In this document: positions 46,007 to 56,789 of the stretch, piece by piece | Layout: each line of letters starts with the position of its first letter | How positions within the stretch are numbered: position 1 is the first letter of the stretch | Assembly (NCBI RefSeq): GCF_018614095.1 | Contig: NZ_JAGGOY010000001.1 | Location: 1 to 64,000, forward strand | Source of the DNA: Streptomyces sp. ISL-87 | GTDB lineage: Bacteria > Actinomycetota > Actinomycetes > Streptomycetales > Streptomycetaceae | Length of the DNA stretch: 64,000 nt | Direction of reading: 5' to 3' | The notes under the pieces: generated by a model | The model's input: only the letters and a program-made list of their open reading frames with translations | Database searches by the model: none | What the model was told of the DNA's origin: nothing | Translations under genes and position numbers: made by a program

Positions 46007-48007
46007 ATGACGGCCGAACTGGTCCGGGGGCAGAACCACCCCCTGTCCCAGAGCCGGGTGGAGATCAGGGTTTCGGCGGGCACGCCCGTGCTGGCCCTGG
46101 CCTCCACCGCCGACGACGAGGGCCGGCTGGCGGGTCCTGGAGCGGTGGCCCACCCCGGTGCCCGGGCCCTGCCGGGGCTGGAGGTGCCGGGGGCGGTGGC
46201 CGGTCAGCACCGGATCGCCGTCGACCTCGACGCGGTCGGACCGGCCGTGCACCGGGTCGGCGTGGTCCTCGTCCTGCCGCCCGGCGGCCCGGAGCGCTTC
46301 GGCGCGGTCCCCGCGTCCTACGTGGCGGTGGCCGAACCGGAGGGCGCCGAGCTCGTCGGGTACACGCTGACCGGGCTGGAGTCCGAGACCGCTGTCGTGG
46401 CCGTGGAGCTGTACCGGCGCCAGGGCGCGTGGAAGGTCCGCGCGGTGGGCCAGGGGTACGCCGACGGGCTCGGCGCCCTGCTGGCGGACGCGGGGCTGGC
46501 CGCCTCCGCGGCCACCGAGCTGGCCGCGGCTGCCCTGGACGTGGCGGCCCCGGGCGACATCACCCGCGCGGCCATGCCGACCGGGACCGCCCCCACGGTG
46601 CCGCGGGGCCTGCGGGCGCCGCAGGACGGCGCCCCGGGCAGCGACCCGGGCGCACCGGCCGTCCCCGCCCCGCCCGCGCCGGAGCCGCCGGCTCCGATCC
46701 CCGTGTCGGGGGTCCCGTACGCCGGTACGCCGGGCCCGGCGCCCGCCGACAGCGCCGGTGGCCCGCCCACCGTGAACTACGCACACCCGCGCCGCCGCCG
46801 GGCAAGCACCGAGCCGCCCGAGCCGGCCCCGCGTCCCGCCGAGCCCGCGCAGCCCGGCGAGCCGCCGCGCCCCGTCGCCGGGGACGCCAGCGGCTGGTCC
46901 CTGGAGGAGCGGCTGTACAACCAGGTCTGGGGCATGTTCGAGGACCTGGCCCGCACGGTCGCCGCCTACCGCAGCGCCGTCGACTTCGCCGACTCCCGGA
47001 TGGACCGCGAGCTCGACGAGGCCCTGTCCGACCCCCGCAACCGGCTCGGGGGCTCCGGCGACGCCGCCCGTGACACCGCCAGGGCCCGCCGTGACGAGCT
47101 CGTCGCCCAGGCCCAGGCCGTCCTCGACCGGGACCTCGCCCAGCTGGTCGCCGAGTCCGAGGTGGTCGAGCCCGCGCTGCCGGCCGCGTACGCCCGCTGG
47201 GACAACCCCGTCTGGCACGGCGGCCCGTCGACCGGTCTGCCCGAGGAGAATCCGCTGGCCCTGCGCCTGGGGGACCTGCACCTGCCCGAGCGGCCCGGGC
47301 TGCGCATCCCGATGCTGATGCGGGTCCCGCTGGAGCGCGGCCTCTGGATCGACAACGGCCGCACCGGCTCCGAGGCCGCCATGGCCATGGACACCGACCG
47401 GCTGCGCCGGGCCGCCATGGACATGGCCGTCGCGCATGCCGTCCGGCTGCTCGCGGTCCACCCCGGCGACCGGTTCTCCGTGCGCGTCATCGACGCGGCC
47501 GGCGCCGGGGGCGCCTCGCTGGCCCCGCTCGTCCGGTCCGGGGTACTGGCCGGGCCGCCCGCCGCCGGGGCCGCCGGGGTCACCCGGACGCTGGCCGAGC
47601 TGACCCGGCGGGTGGACCTCGTACAGATGGCGCTGCGCGCCGGGGCCCCGGAGGACCTGCCGCCGGATGTGGACACGGCCGAGCAGCTGCTGCTCGTGCA
47701 CGACTTCCCGCACGGGTTCGACGACCGTGCCGTCACCCAGCTGCGGTATCTCGCCGACGAGGGACCGTCGGTCGGCGTGCACCTGCTGATGGTCGCGGAC
47801 CGTGACGAGGCCTCGGCGTACGGGCCGCTGCTCGACCCGCTGTGGCGCTCGCTGATGCGGCTCTCGCCGGTCCCGGACAACCACCTCGCCGATCCCTGGG
47901 TCGGCCATGCCTGGACCTTCGAGCCGGACCTGCCCCCGCAGGGCAGCCAGGTCCTCGACCAGGCGCTGGAGCGGATCACGGCGGCCCGGGGCGGCACCCG
48001 GCCGTGA
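46007..48007 (+). CDS. TerD domain fused to a degenerate FtsK/HerA-like ATPase domain
   Basis: 666 residues. N-terminal 185 residues follow the TerD pattern (VSAGTPVLALASTADDEGR, then HRIAVDLDAVGPAVHRVGVV and GYTLTGLESETAVVAVELYRRQGAWKVRAVGQGYADGL). A Pro-rich linker (190-300) and a helical stretch (WSLEERLYNQVWGMFEDLARTVA) follow. From about 415 the layout resembles the P-loop domain of FtsK/EccC-type ATPases, with GLWIDNGRTGSE where Walker A should be and LLLVHDFPHGFDD as Walker B, then GPSVGVHLLMV. No GKS/T is present, so ATP hydrolysis is unlikely. A strong Shine-Dalgarno precedes the ATG. Confidence 0.8.
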   Translation: MTAELVRGQNHPLSQSRVEIRVSAGTPVLALASTADDEGRLAGPGAVAHPGARALPGLEVPGAVAGQHRIAVDLDAVGPAVHRVGVVLVLPPGGPERFGAVPASYVAVAEPEGAELVGYTLTGLESETAVVAVELYRRQGAWKVRAVGQGYADGLGALLADAGLAASAATELAAAALDVAAPGDITRAAMPTGTAPTVPRGLRAPQDGAPGSDPGAPAVPAPPAPEPPAPIPVSGVPYAGTPGPAPADSAGGPPTVNYAHPRRRRASTEPPEPAPRPAEPAQPGEPPRPVAGDASGWSLEERLYNQVWGMFEDLARTVAAYRSAVDFADSRMDRELDEALSDPRNRLGGSGDAARDTARARRDELVAQAQAVLDRDLAQLVAESEVVEPALPAAYARWDNPVWHGGPSTGLPEENPLALRLGDLHLPERPGLRIPMLMRVPLERGLWIDNGRTGSEAAMAMDTDRLRRAAMDMAVAHAVRLLAVHPGDRFSVRVIDAAGAGGASLAPLVRSGVLAGPPAAGAAGVTRTLAELTRRVDLVQMALRAGAPEDLPPDVDTAEQLLLVHDFPHGFDDRAVTQLRYLADEGPSVGVHLLMVADRDEASAYGPLLDPLWRSLMRLSPVPDNHLADPWVGHAWTFEPDLPPQGSQVLDQALERITAARGGTRP

Positions 48008-48113
48008 CCGGGGGGTGGGTCACAGACCGGTCGATGACCAGTTGGTGACCTGTCGCTGACCATTCTTTGGGATTCCCTTTACCCAATCCGGCCTTCGCGG
48101 GTACCCTGATGAG
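48008..48113. other. Spacer with terC promoter
   Basis: About 105 bp between the TerD fusion and the riboswitch; the terC promoter must lie here. No confident hexamer pair was identified by eye. Confidence 0.4.
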
Positions 48114-48232
48114 CGCGGAGGGGAGTACTCCTGCATTCCTGCTTCGGCGTACCCGTCAATACGGACCGTGATCGGTCCCGGGGCGCCGGCCCCCGGCCTC
48201 CAGGCCGTCCGGGTGGAAGAGACCTCCGGCAG
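48114..48232 (+). ncRNA. yybP-ykoY-like manganese riboswitch (terC leader)
   Basis: The conserved 5' core GGGGAGTA occurs at 48120-48127, followed by a CGTCAATACGG loop-forming segment, a GC-rich stem pair, and the 3' conserved GAGACC at 48219-48224. P1 can form between CGGA (48116-48119) and TCCG (48225-48228). This family binds Mn2+ and controls TerC/MntP-type manganese exporters. Here it precedes terC. The 3' end also pairs with the ribosome-binding region (see the following entry). Confidence 0.8.
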
Positions 48233-48270
48233 CGATGACGCTGACGATGTGCTGAGCCATCTGCCGGAGG
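48223..48270 (+). promoter_or_regulatory. terC Shine-Dalgarno sequester, expression platform of the riboswitch
   Basis: CCTCCGGCAG (48223-48232) is the perfect complement of CTGCCGGAGG (48261-48270), which contains the terC Shine-Dalgarno GGAGG 9 nt before the ATG. The left strand also holds the 3' half of P1, so P1 formation and sequestering are mutually exclusive: translation ON when Mn2+ stabilises the aptamer. Confidence 0.7.
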
Positions 48271-48279
48271 CTGCAAGTA

Positions 48280-49272
48280 ATGGATGTTTCGTTGACCCTC
48301 TGGGTGCTGACCGTTCTCGGTCTGGGCATCCTCATCGGCGCCGATTTCCTCATCGGCCGCAAGCCCCATGACGTTTCCATGAAGGAAGCCGGCATCTGGA
48401 CGGTCGTCTGGATCGTCCTCGCCGCGCTCTTCGGCCTCGGCCTGCTGTTCTTCGGCAACGGCCAGGCCTCCCAGGAGTTCTTCGCCGGCTTCATCACCGA
48501 GAAGTCCCTGAGCGTGGACAACCTCTTCGTCTTCGTCCTGATCATGGCGAAGTTCTCGGTGCCCTCCCACCTCCAGCAGCGCGTGCTGCTCGTGGGTGTG
48601 CTGATCGCCCTCGTGCTCCGCGCGATCTTCATCGCGGCCGGCGCCGCGATCATCACCACGTTCGCCTGGGTCTTCTTCATCTTCGGCGCGTTCCTGATCT
48701 ACACCGCGTGGAAGCTGATCCAGGAGGCCCGCAAGGACGAAGGGGCCGACGGCGAGGACGAGTTCGAGGAGAACCGCCTCCTCAAGTCGATCGAGAAGAA
48801 GTTCGGCGTCGCCGACAGGTACCACGGCACCAAGCTCTTCATCCGGAACAACGGCAAGCGCGTCCTGACCCCGCTGATGGTCGTCATGCTCGCCATCGGA
48901 ACCACCGACGTGCTGTTCGCCCTGGACTCGATCCCGGCGATCTTCGGCCTCACCCAGGACCCGTACATCGTCTTCACCGCCAACGCCTTCGCCCTGATGG
49001 GCCTGCGCCAGCTGTACTTCCTCATCGGCGGCCTGCTCAAGAAGCTGGTCCACCTCAGCTACGGCCTGTCCGTCATCCTGGGGTTCATCGGCGTCAAGCT
49101 GGTGCTGCACGCCCTGCACGAGTCGGGGGTGCACGTCCCGCAGATCTCCATCCCGGTCTCCCTGGGTGTCATCTGCGGCGTCCTGGTGATCACCACCATC
49201 ACGAGCCTTATGGCCTCGAAGAAGCAGGCGGCGGCCGAGACCGCCGCCCGCCCGGCGAGCATCGACGCGTAG
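48280..49272 (+). CDS. TerC/Alx family manganese-linked membrane protein
   Basis: 330 residues, about eight hydrophobic helices. Signature SLSVDNLFVFVLIMAKF near residue 80 and GTTDVLFALDSIPAIFGLTQDPYIVFTANAFALMGLRQLYF near 207, with the acidic residues (D in SVDN, D in LDSIP) that form the metal path in TerC and Alx. Such proteins export Mn2+ and protect against stress. A yybP-ykoY riboswitch upstream supports the Mn2+ link. An acidic cytoplasmic loop (EGADGEDEFEENR) separates the two halves. Confidence 0.95.
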   Translation: MDVSLTLWVLTVLGLGILIGADFLIGRKPHDVSMKEAGIWTVVWIVLAALFGLGLLFFGNGQASQEFFAGFITEKSLSVDNLFVFVLIMAKFSVPSHLQQRVLLVGVLIALVLRAIFIAAGAAIITTFAWVFFIFGAFLIYTAWKLIQEARKDEGADGEDEFEENRLLKSIEKKFGVADRYHGTKLFIRNNGKRVLTPLMVVMLAIGTTDVLFALDSIPAIFGLTQDPYIVFTANAFALMGLRQLYFLIGGLLKKLVHLSYGLSVILGFIGVKLVLHALHESGVHVPQISIPVSLGVICGVLVITTITSLMASKKQAAAETAARPASIDA

Positions 49273-49310
49273 GACACGTAGGACGCGCCGTACGCGAGGG
49301 TCCTGCGGGG

Positions 49311-50693
49311 CTACGCGGGGGCGGCCGCTTCGGCCGCCCCCGTTCCCGTACCCGTACCGGGGCTCGCGCTCGCGCCGCGCGCCCGGACGACCATCGGATT
49401 CGTCTCCGGCAGCAGGGCGAAGCAGCCCAGGCTGACCAGGGCGATCGCCGTCAGGTACACCGCGACACGCCACGGCGGGCCGGAGCCGTCCGCCAGCGCC
49501 GTCGCCACGATCGGAGTCAGCGCCCCGCCCAGCACCCCGCCGAGGTTGTACCCGACGGCCGCGCCCGTGCAGCGGATCCGCGGGGCGTACAGCTCCGGGA
49601 GGTACGCGCCCACCACCGCGAACATCGTGATCATGCCCAGCAGTCCGCCGAGGCAGCCCAGCGTCATCAGCAGCGGGTCCGCCGTGCGCAGCAGCGCCAC
49701 GAAGGGGAACATCCACAGGGCGCAGGCCGCGGCGCCGGCCAGGCACAGGGGCCGCCGGCCCCAGCGGTCGCCGAGCACCGCCATCAGAGGGGTCACCAGG
49801 CCCATGACCGCCACCGCCGTCATGATGCAGGCCAGCATCGCGGTGCGGCCCACGTTCAGATGTTCCGTCGCGTACGCGAGGGACCAGGTGGTGGCCGCGT
49901 AGAAGACGGCGTACCCGACCGCGAGGGCTCCGCCGGTCAGCAGGAGCAGCCGCCAGTGCCCGCGGAACACCTCGGTCAGCGGTGCCTCCGAGCGCCGGCC
50001 GGTCTCGGCGAGCGCGCGGAACTCAGGGGTCTCCTCGACCGATCGCCGCAGCCACAGCCCGGCCAGCGCCAGCAGCCCGGCCGCCCAGAACGGAACCCGC
50101 CAGCCCCAGGACGTGAACTGCGCGTCGGTGAGGGTGGCGGACAGCGCCAGCATCGGCCCGTTGGCCAGCAGGAAGCCCACCGACGGGCCGATCTGGGGGA
50201 AGCTCGACCACAGCCCGCGCCGCTCCTCCGGGGCGTGCTCGGCGGTCAGCAGCACCGCGCCGCCCCACTCGCCGCCGAGGCCGAGCCCCTGGAGGAACCG
50301 CAGCAGGAGCAGCAGGACGGGGGCGGCGATGCCGAGCGTGGCGTACGAGGGCACGCAGCCCACCGCCACCGTGGCCAGGCCGGTGAGCAGCAGCGAGGCG
50401 AGCAGCACCGGGCGCCGCCCGTAGCGGTCGCCGATGTGGCCGAAGAGGGCCGAGCCCAGGGGGCGGGCGAGGAAGCCGACGCCGAAGGTGCCGAAGGCGG
50501 CGAGTGTTCCCGCGAGCGGGGAGAAGGACGGGAAGAAGAGCGGGCCGAGCACCAGGGCGGCGGCCGTGCCGTAGACGAAGAAGTCGTAGAACTCGATGGC
50601 GGTGCCGGCGAGCGAGGCCGAGGCGAGCCGCAGCATCGAGGGGGAGTGCACAGGGGAGTTCACGGGGGAGGAGGGGGAGGGGTCTTGTTGCAT
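49311..50693 (-). CDS. MHS-family MFS transporter
   Basis: 460 residues from ATG 50693. Metabolite:H+ symporter pattern: SLAGTAIEFYDFFVYGTAAALVL at helix 1, GHIGDRYGRRPVLL after helix 2, LGLGGEWGGAVLL at helix 4, and RSVEETPEF between helices 6 and 7. About twelve helices. Relatives take up proline, shikimate, alpha-ketoglutarate or similar acids; the substrate is not evident. The N-terminal Ser/Pro run is of low complexity. A palindromic operator lies about 60 bp upstream. Confidence 0.87.
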   Translation of the reverse strand: MQQDPSPSSPVNSPVHSPSMLRLASASLAGTAIEFYDFFVYGTAAALVLGPLFFPSFSPLAGTLAAFGTFGVGFLARPLGSALFGHIGDRYGRRPVLLASLLLTGLATVAVGCVPSYATLGIAAPVLLLLLRFLQGLGLGGEWGGAVLLTAEHAPEERRGLWSSFPQIGPSVGFLLANGPMLALSATLTDAQFTSWGWRVPFWAAGLLALAGLWLRRSVEETPEFRALAETGRRSEAPLTEVFRGHWRLLLLTGGALAVGYAVFYAATTWSLAYATEHLNVGRTAMLACIMTAVAVMGLVTPLMAVLGDRWGRRPLCLAGAAACALWMFPFVALLRTADPLLMTLGCLGGLLGMITMFAVVGAYLPELYAPRIRCTGAAVGYNLGGVLGGALTPIVATALADGSGPPWRVAVYLTAIALVSLGCFALLPETNPMVVRARGASASPGTGTGTGAAEAAAPA

Positions 50694-50751
50694 GGTGCAG
50701 CAATTACCCCGCCCCACAACCTCAGGACGTGCGTTCGGCCGTCAACGACCG

Positions 50752-50769
50752 GAAGGAGTGCACTCCTTC
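50752..50769. promoter_or_regulatory. 18-bp perfect palindrome upstream of the MHS transporter
   Basis: GAAGGAGTGCACTCCTTC, an uninterrupted dyad about 60 bp before the transporter start, between it and the MBL gene. Likely a repressor or activator site, though no regulator gene is adjacent. Confidence 0.6.
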
Positions 50770-50795
50770 GCGGAGTTGACCGGGACCGACCGGGA

Positions 50796-51452
50796 CTACC
50801 AGCCGCGCTCGCGCCACTCGGCCAGATACGGCCGCTCGGCGCCGAGCGTGGTGTCGTTGCCGTGGCCCGGGTAGACCCAGGCCTCGTCCGGCAGCTGCTC
50901 GAAGAGCTTGTGCTGGACATCGTCGATGAGCTGGACGAAGGCCTTCGAGTCGCCCGAGGTGTTGCCGACACCGCCCGGGAAGAGGCAGTCACCGGTGAAC
51001 ACGTGCGGGTGCCCGTGCGGGTCGTCGTAGATCAGGGCGATCGAGCCGGGGGTGTGCCCGACCAGGTGGCGGGCGGTCAGGGTGACCCGTCCGACCTGGA
51101 TCGTGTCCCCGTCCGCGACGGGGACGTCGGTCGCCACCGGGATGCCCTCGGCGTCGTAGGCGCCCGCGTAGGTCCGCGCGCCGGTCGCCTCGACCACGGC
51201 CTGGAGCGCGCCCCAGTGGTCGCCGTGCCGGTGGGTGGTGACGACGGACGCGATGCCGTCGTCGCCGATCAGGCTCAGCAGCGTTGCCGCCTCGGCGGCC
51301 GCGTCGATCAGCAGCTGCTCGCCGGTGGCCCGGCAGCGCAGCAGGTAGGCGTTGTTGTTCATCGAGCCCACCGCGACCTTGGAAATCATCAGGTCCGCGA
51401 GTTCATGCACGTCGGCAGGACCGCCGACCTTGACCGCTCCGCTGTACGTCAT
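50796..51452 (-). CDS. MBL-fold metallo-hydrolase (glyoxalase II type)
   Basis: 218 residues. Zinc-binding motif THRHGDHW (HxHxDH) near residue 74, a further His in HLVGHTPGS near 133, Asp in TGDCLFPGG near 153, and the terminal His in YPGHGNDT near 196: a complete binuclear centre. Residue Asn in NNNAYLLR precedes the strand. Such enzymes hydrolyse thioesters such as S-lactoyl-mycothiol. TAGGAT lies 6 nt before the ATG and no Shine-Dalgarno is seen, suggesting a leaderless mRNA. Follows the MDMPI-like gene with a 9-bp gap. Confidence 0.85.
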   Translation of the reverse strand: MTYSGAVKVGGPADVHELADLMISKVAVGSMNNNAYLLRCRATGEQLLIDAAAEAATLLSLIGDDGIASVVTTHRHGDHWGALQAVVEATGARTYAGAYDAEGIPVATDVPVADGDTIQVGRVTLTARHLVGHTPGSIALIYDDPHGHPHVFTGDCLFPGGVGNTSGDSKAFVQLIDDVQHKLFEQLPDEAWVYPGHGNDTTLGAERPYLAEWRERGW

Positions 51453-51461
51453 GGCTTGATC

Positions 51462-52154
51462 CTAGAGCGGGGGGAGGGCGGGCAGGGGGCCGCCTTCGAC
51501 GGACAGGTGGGCTCCCTTGAGCTCGCGGCCCGCCAGCCAGCCCAGGAGCTCGCTCAGCGGCCCGCTGAGGGTCACGGGGTCACCCTCGGTCGAACCGGTC
51601 TTCCAGACGCTGTCGTCGTGATGCGTCCTCAGCGTGACCGGCGGTACTTCCGGACGCCCGGCCCAGCGGTCGGCGAGGAAGGCGATCTCGCGGCGGGCGA
51701 ACTCCTCGGGGAGGTCGCCGAGCGTGTAGCCGATGTTCAGGTCGACGTGGTGCAGCTCCACCTCGACGAGCCGGCGGAACGGCACGTTCGAGGCGAGGTC
51801 GGTGACGCCGTTGCGCAGCTCCACGGTGCGGGACCAGTCCTGGTCCACCTCGCCCTGGGCCAGGAAGCGCTCGCTGGTCTCGCGTACGTCGGCGAGCTGG
51901 ACCTCCAGCGGGCGCGGGGCGTCGCGCTCGATGTCCGCGTCGCGGGCGGCGGCGCTCTCGTACATGGGCCGGCCCTCGAAGACGTTGACGAGGGCGTCCG
52001 CGTTGCGCGCCAGGTGGGCCAGGATGTGCCCGCGGGTCCAGCCGGGGAGGTGTGACTCCTCGGCCAGGGTGGCGTTGTCCACTTTCGCGACCGCGGTGAG
52101 CAGTCGGTCGGTGGCTTCACGTACAGATCGCAGGTCGTGCACATGATCAGTCAT
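51462..52154 (-). CDS. Maleylpyruvate isomerase-family mycothiol-dependent enzyme
   Basis: 230 residues. DinB/MDMPI fold: [30 protein letters not shown] near residue 43 with the metal-binding His, then [29 protein letters not shown] near 140 (second His pair), and a C-terminal sterol-carrier-like part ([22 protein letters not shown]). The family includes mycothiol-dependent maleylpyruvate isomerases; the reaction is not certain. Possibly coupled to the MBL gene, which sits just downstream. TAGGCT lies 7 nt before the ATG, which again suggests a leaderless mRNA. Confidence 0.83.
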   Translation of the reverse strand: MTDHVHDLRSVREATDRLLTAVAKVDNATLAEESHLPGWTRGHILAHLARNADALVNVFEGRPMYESAAARDADIERDAPRPLEVQLADVRETSERFLAQGEVDQDWSRTVELRNGVTDLASNVPFRRLVEVELHHVDLNIGYTLGDLPEEFARREIAFLADRWAGRPEVPPVTLRTHHDDSVWKTGSTEGDPVTLSGPLSELLGWLAGRELKGAHLSVEGGPLPALPPL

Positions 52155-52341
52155 GGGTCCGAGCCTAGTGCGCACAAGGCCCCGGCCACACGATCGGGTG
52201 AAGCGGTCTCGGGTGTGCCGTAAATCGAATGCGCGTGCTATACGCTCGGAAGTCCACTCTCCATCCCCATCGCAGAGGCGCCCCCCATACCCTGGGACAA
52301 GGGCCCGTGCCCCCGCTCTCTCAAGAAAGGTGCGGACCGGC

Positions 52342-55308
<2,967 letters not shown>

Positions 55309-55328
55309 CCGCTGCCGGTGACGGTGAC

Positions 55329-55366
55329 AAACGCCGGCGGGGCTGGAAACAGCCCCGCCGGCGTTT
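55329..55366. terminator. uvrA terminator within a dispersed palindromic repeat
   Basis: Perfect 17-bp stem AAACGCCGGCGGGGCTG / CAGCCCCGCCGGCGTTT with a GAAA loop, 20 bp after the uvrA stop. The right arm continues into TGAGGCGCGGGTCCGGG, the same repeat found in hrpB. Confidence 0.85.
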
Positions 55367-55466
55367 GAGGCGCGGGTCCGGGCAGGGCCCGGGGAACGGG
55401 CGAAGGGCGGGTAGGGGACCAGCCCCGCAGGCACCCGCACCTGGGCCGGCCGCAAGCCCCGCAGGG

Positions 55467-56117
55467 TCAGGCGGCCACGCCCACCGCGTGGCCCGTCGTC
55501 GACGGGTCGCTCAGGGACGTCAGCAGCGCGTCCGCGACGTCCGCACGGGCGATGAACCGCCCGGCCGGGACATTGGCGTCGATCGCGCGCCGGTACGTCC
55601 CGGTGCGCGGCTTGTTCAACAGCTTGGGCGGGCGGATCACCGTCCACTGCGTCCGGCTCGCCCTGATCAGCGCCTCCATGACCGCCAGGTCCGCGTACAG
55701 GTCGCGCAGCACCCGCCGCAGCAGGGGGAGGAAGATCTTCCGGGCCACCACGCCGTCCCCCGGCACATCCGGGCCGACCGGGGCCGCGCTCACCGCCGAC
55801 AGACGGCTCACTCCCGCCAGGTCCATCGCCACGAGGATGGACCGTACCGCCGGACTGGTGACCGGGCTGAGCCGGGCCTGCTTATTGTTGGCCGAACCCA
55901 GGGCCGAGATCACCGCCTCCCGGCCCGTCAGTACGGGCACCAGTGCGTCCGGGTCCGTCAGGTCGGCCACCACCGCCACATGGAGGCGCTGGTGCTCCGG
56001 CACGCCCAGCCGGGCCGGGTCGCGGACGACCGCGGTCACTTCGTGACCCGCCTCCAGCGCCTGCCGGACGACCTCGCGGCCGACGCCGCCCGTGGCTCCG
56101 AACACCGTGAGTTTCAT
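55467..56117 (-). CDS. NAD(P)-binding Rossmann protein (atypical SDR)
   Basis: 216 residues. GATGGVGREVVRQALEAGHEVTAVVRDP is the NAD(P)-binding motif at the N-terminus, VAVVADLTDPDALVPVLTG follows, and VSAAPVGP and WTVIRPPKLLNK occur later. The layout matches SDR-a5-like or NmrA-like proteins, some of which are redox sensors. ATG 56117 has GGGAG upstream. It is divergent from the TetR gene and lies under its operators, so it is very likely its target. Confidence 0.85.
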   Translation of the reverse strand: MKLTVFGATGGVGREVVRQALEAGHEVTAVVRDPARLGVPEHQRLHVAVVADLTDPDALVPVLTGREAVISALGSANNKQARLSPVTSPAVRSILVAMDLAGVSRLSAVSAAPVGPDVPGDGVVARKIFLPLLRRVLRDLYADLAVMEALIRASRTQWTVIRPPKLLNKPRTGTYRRAIDANVPAGRFIARADVADALLTSLSDPSTTGHAVGVAA

Positions 56118-56142
56118 CCGCAGCTCCCGAACCGGAGGGGTG

Positions 56143-56160
56143 GGTGAGTGTTTACTCACC
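56143..56160. promoter_or_regulatory. TetR operator O1
   Basis: GGTGAGTGTTTACTCACC: a perfect 7-4-7 dyad in the divergent promoter region, 26 bp before the SDR ATG. Confidence 0.8.
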
Positions 56161-56174
56161 ACGTTTTCCACTAG

Positions 56175-56192
56175 GGTGAGTGAATGCTCACC
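56175..56192. promoter_or_regulatory. TetR operator O2
   Basis: GGTGAGTGAATGCTCACC, overlapping the TetR start codon (ATG 56184). The centre lies 32 bp from O1, about three helical turns. Confidence 0.8.
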
Positions 56193-56789
56193 CCAAAGTC
56201 AAGCAGGCCCACCCCCGAGCGACTGCTGGACGCCGCCGAGGGCCTCATGCGCACCATCGGCCTCGCCAACACGACCACCAAGGCCATCGCCCGCGAGGCC
56301 GGCTGCTCGGAGGCCGCGCTCTACAAACATTTTGCGAACAAGGAAGAGCTGTTCGTGCGCGTGCTGATGGAGCGCACCCCCAACGCGGGCCCCCTGATGG
56401 CCGCGCTGACCGCGGATCCGGGCGAGCGCCCGGTCGAGGAGGGGCTGACCGTCGTCGCCCGGCACGCCGCGCTGTTCTACGCCGACGCCATGCCCATGGC
56501 CGCCTCGCTCTTCGCGGAGCCCGCCCTGCTCGCCCGCCACCGGGAGGGCGTGCGGGAGATCGGCATCGGCCCGCACGTCGTACTGGAGGCGGTGAGCGAC
56601 CATCTGCGCCGCGAGCTCGACCGCGGCCGGCTCCGCCCCGACGCCGACCCCCGGGCCGCCGCCTCCCTGCTGCTCGGCGCCTGCTTCCAGCGGGCGTTCT
56701 TCCTGCACTTCTCCGGCGAGGAAGTGGTCCAGCCCGTCGAGGAGTTCGCCCCGGCCGTCGCCAGGACCCTCTGGGCCGCTATCCGCTGA
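56184..56789 (+). CDS. TetR-family repressor of the divergent SDR gene
   Basis: 201 residues. HTH domain: RLLDAAEGLMRTIGLANTTTKAIAREAGCSEAALYKHFANKEELFVRVL at residues 12-60. The ligand domain contains YADAMPMAASLFAEPALLARHREG. Two identical-half-site operators flank and overlap its start codon, indicating autorepression and control of the SDR gene. The start overlaps O2, so the mRNA has little or no leader. Its 3' end overlaps the convergent PfkB kinase gene by 11 bp. Confidence 0.88.
   Translation: MLTPKSSRPTPERLLDAAEGLMRTIGLANTTTKAIAREAGCSEAALYKHFANKEELFVRVLMERTPNAGPLMAALTADPGERPVEEGLTVVARHAALFYADAMPMAASLFAEPALLARHREGVREIGIGPHVVLEAVSDHLRRELDRGRLRPDADPRAAASLLLGACFQRAFFLHFSGEEVVQPVEEFAPAVARTLWAAIR

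Noticed and set aside
52190..52260. Candidate LexA (SOS) box before uvrA (TCGAATGCGCGTGCTATA)
   Set aside because: Only the left half-site matches the actinobacterial box TCGAAC...GTTCGA; the right half does not.
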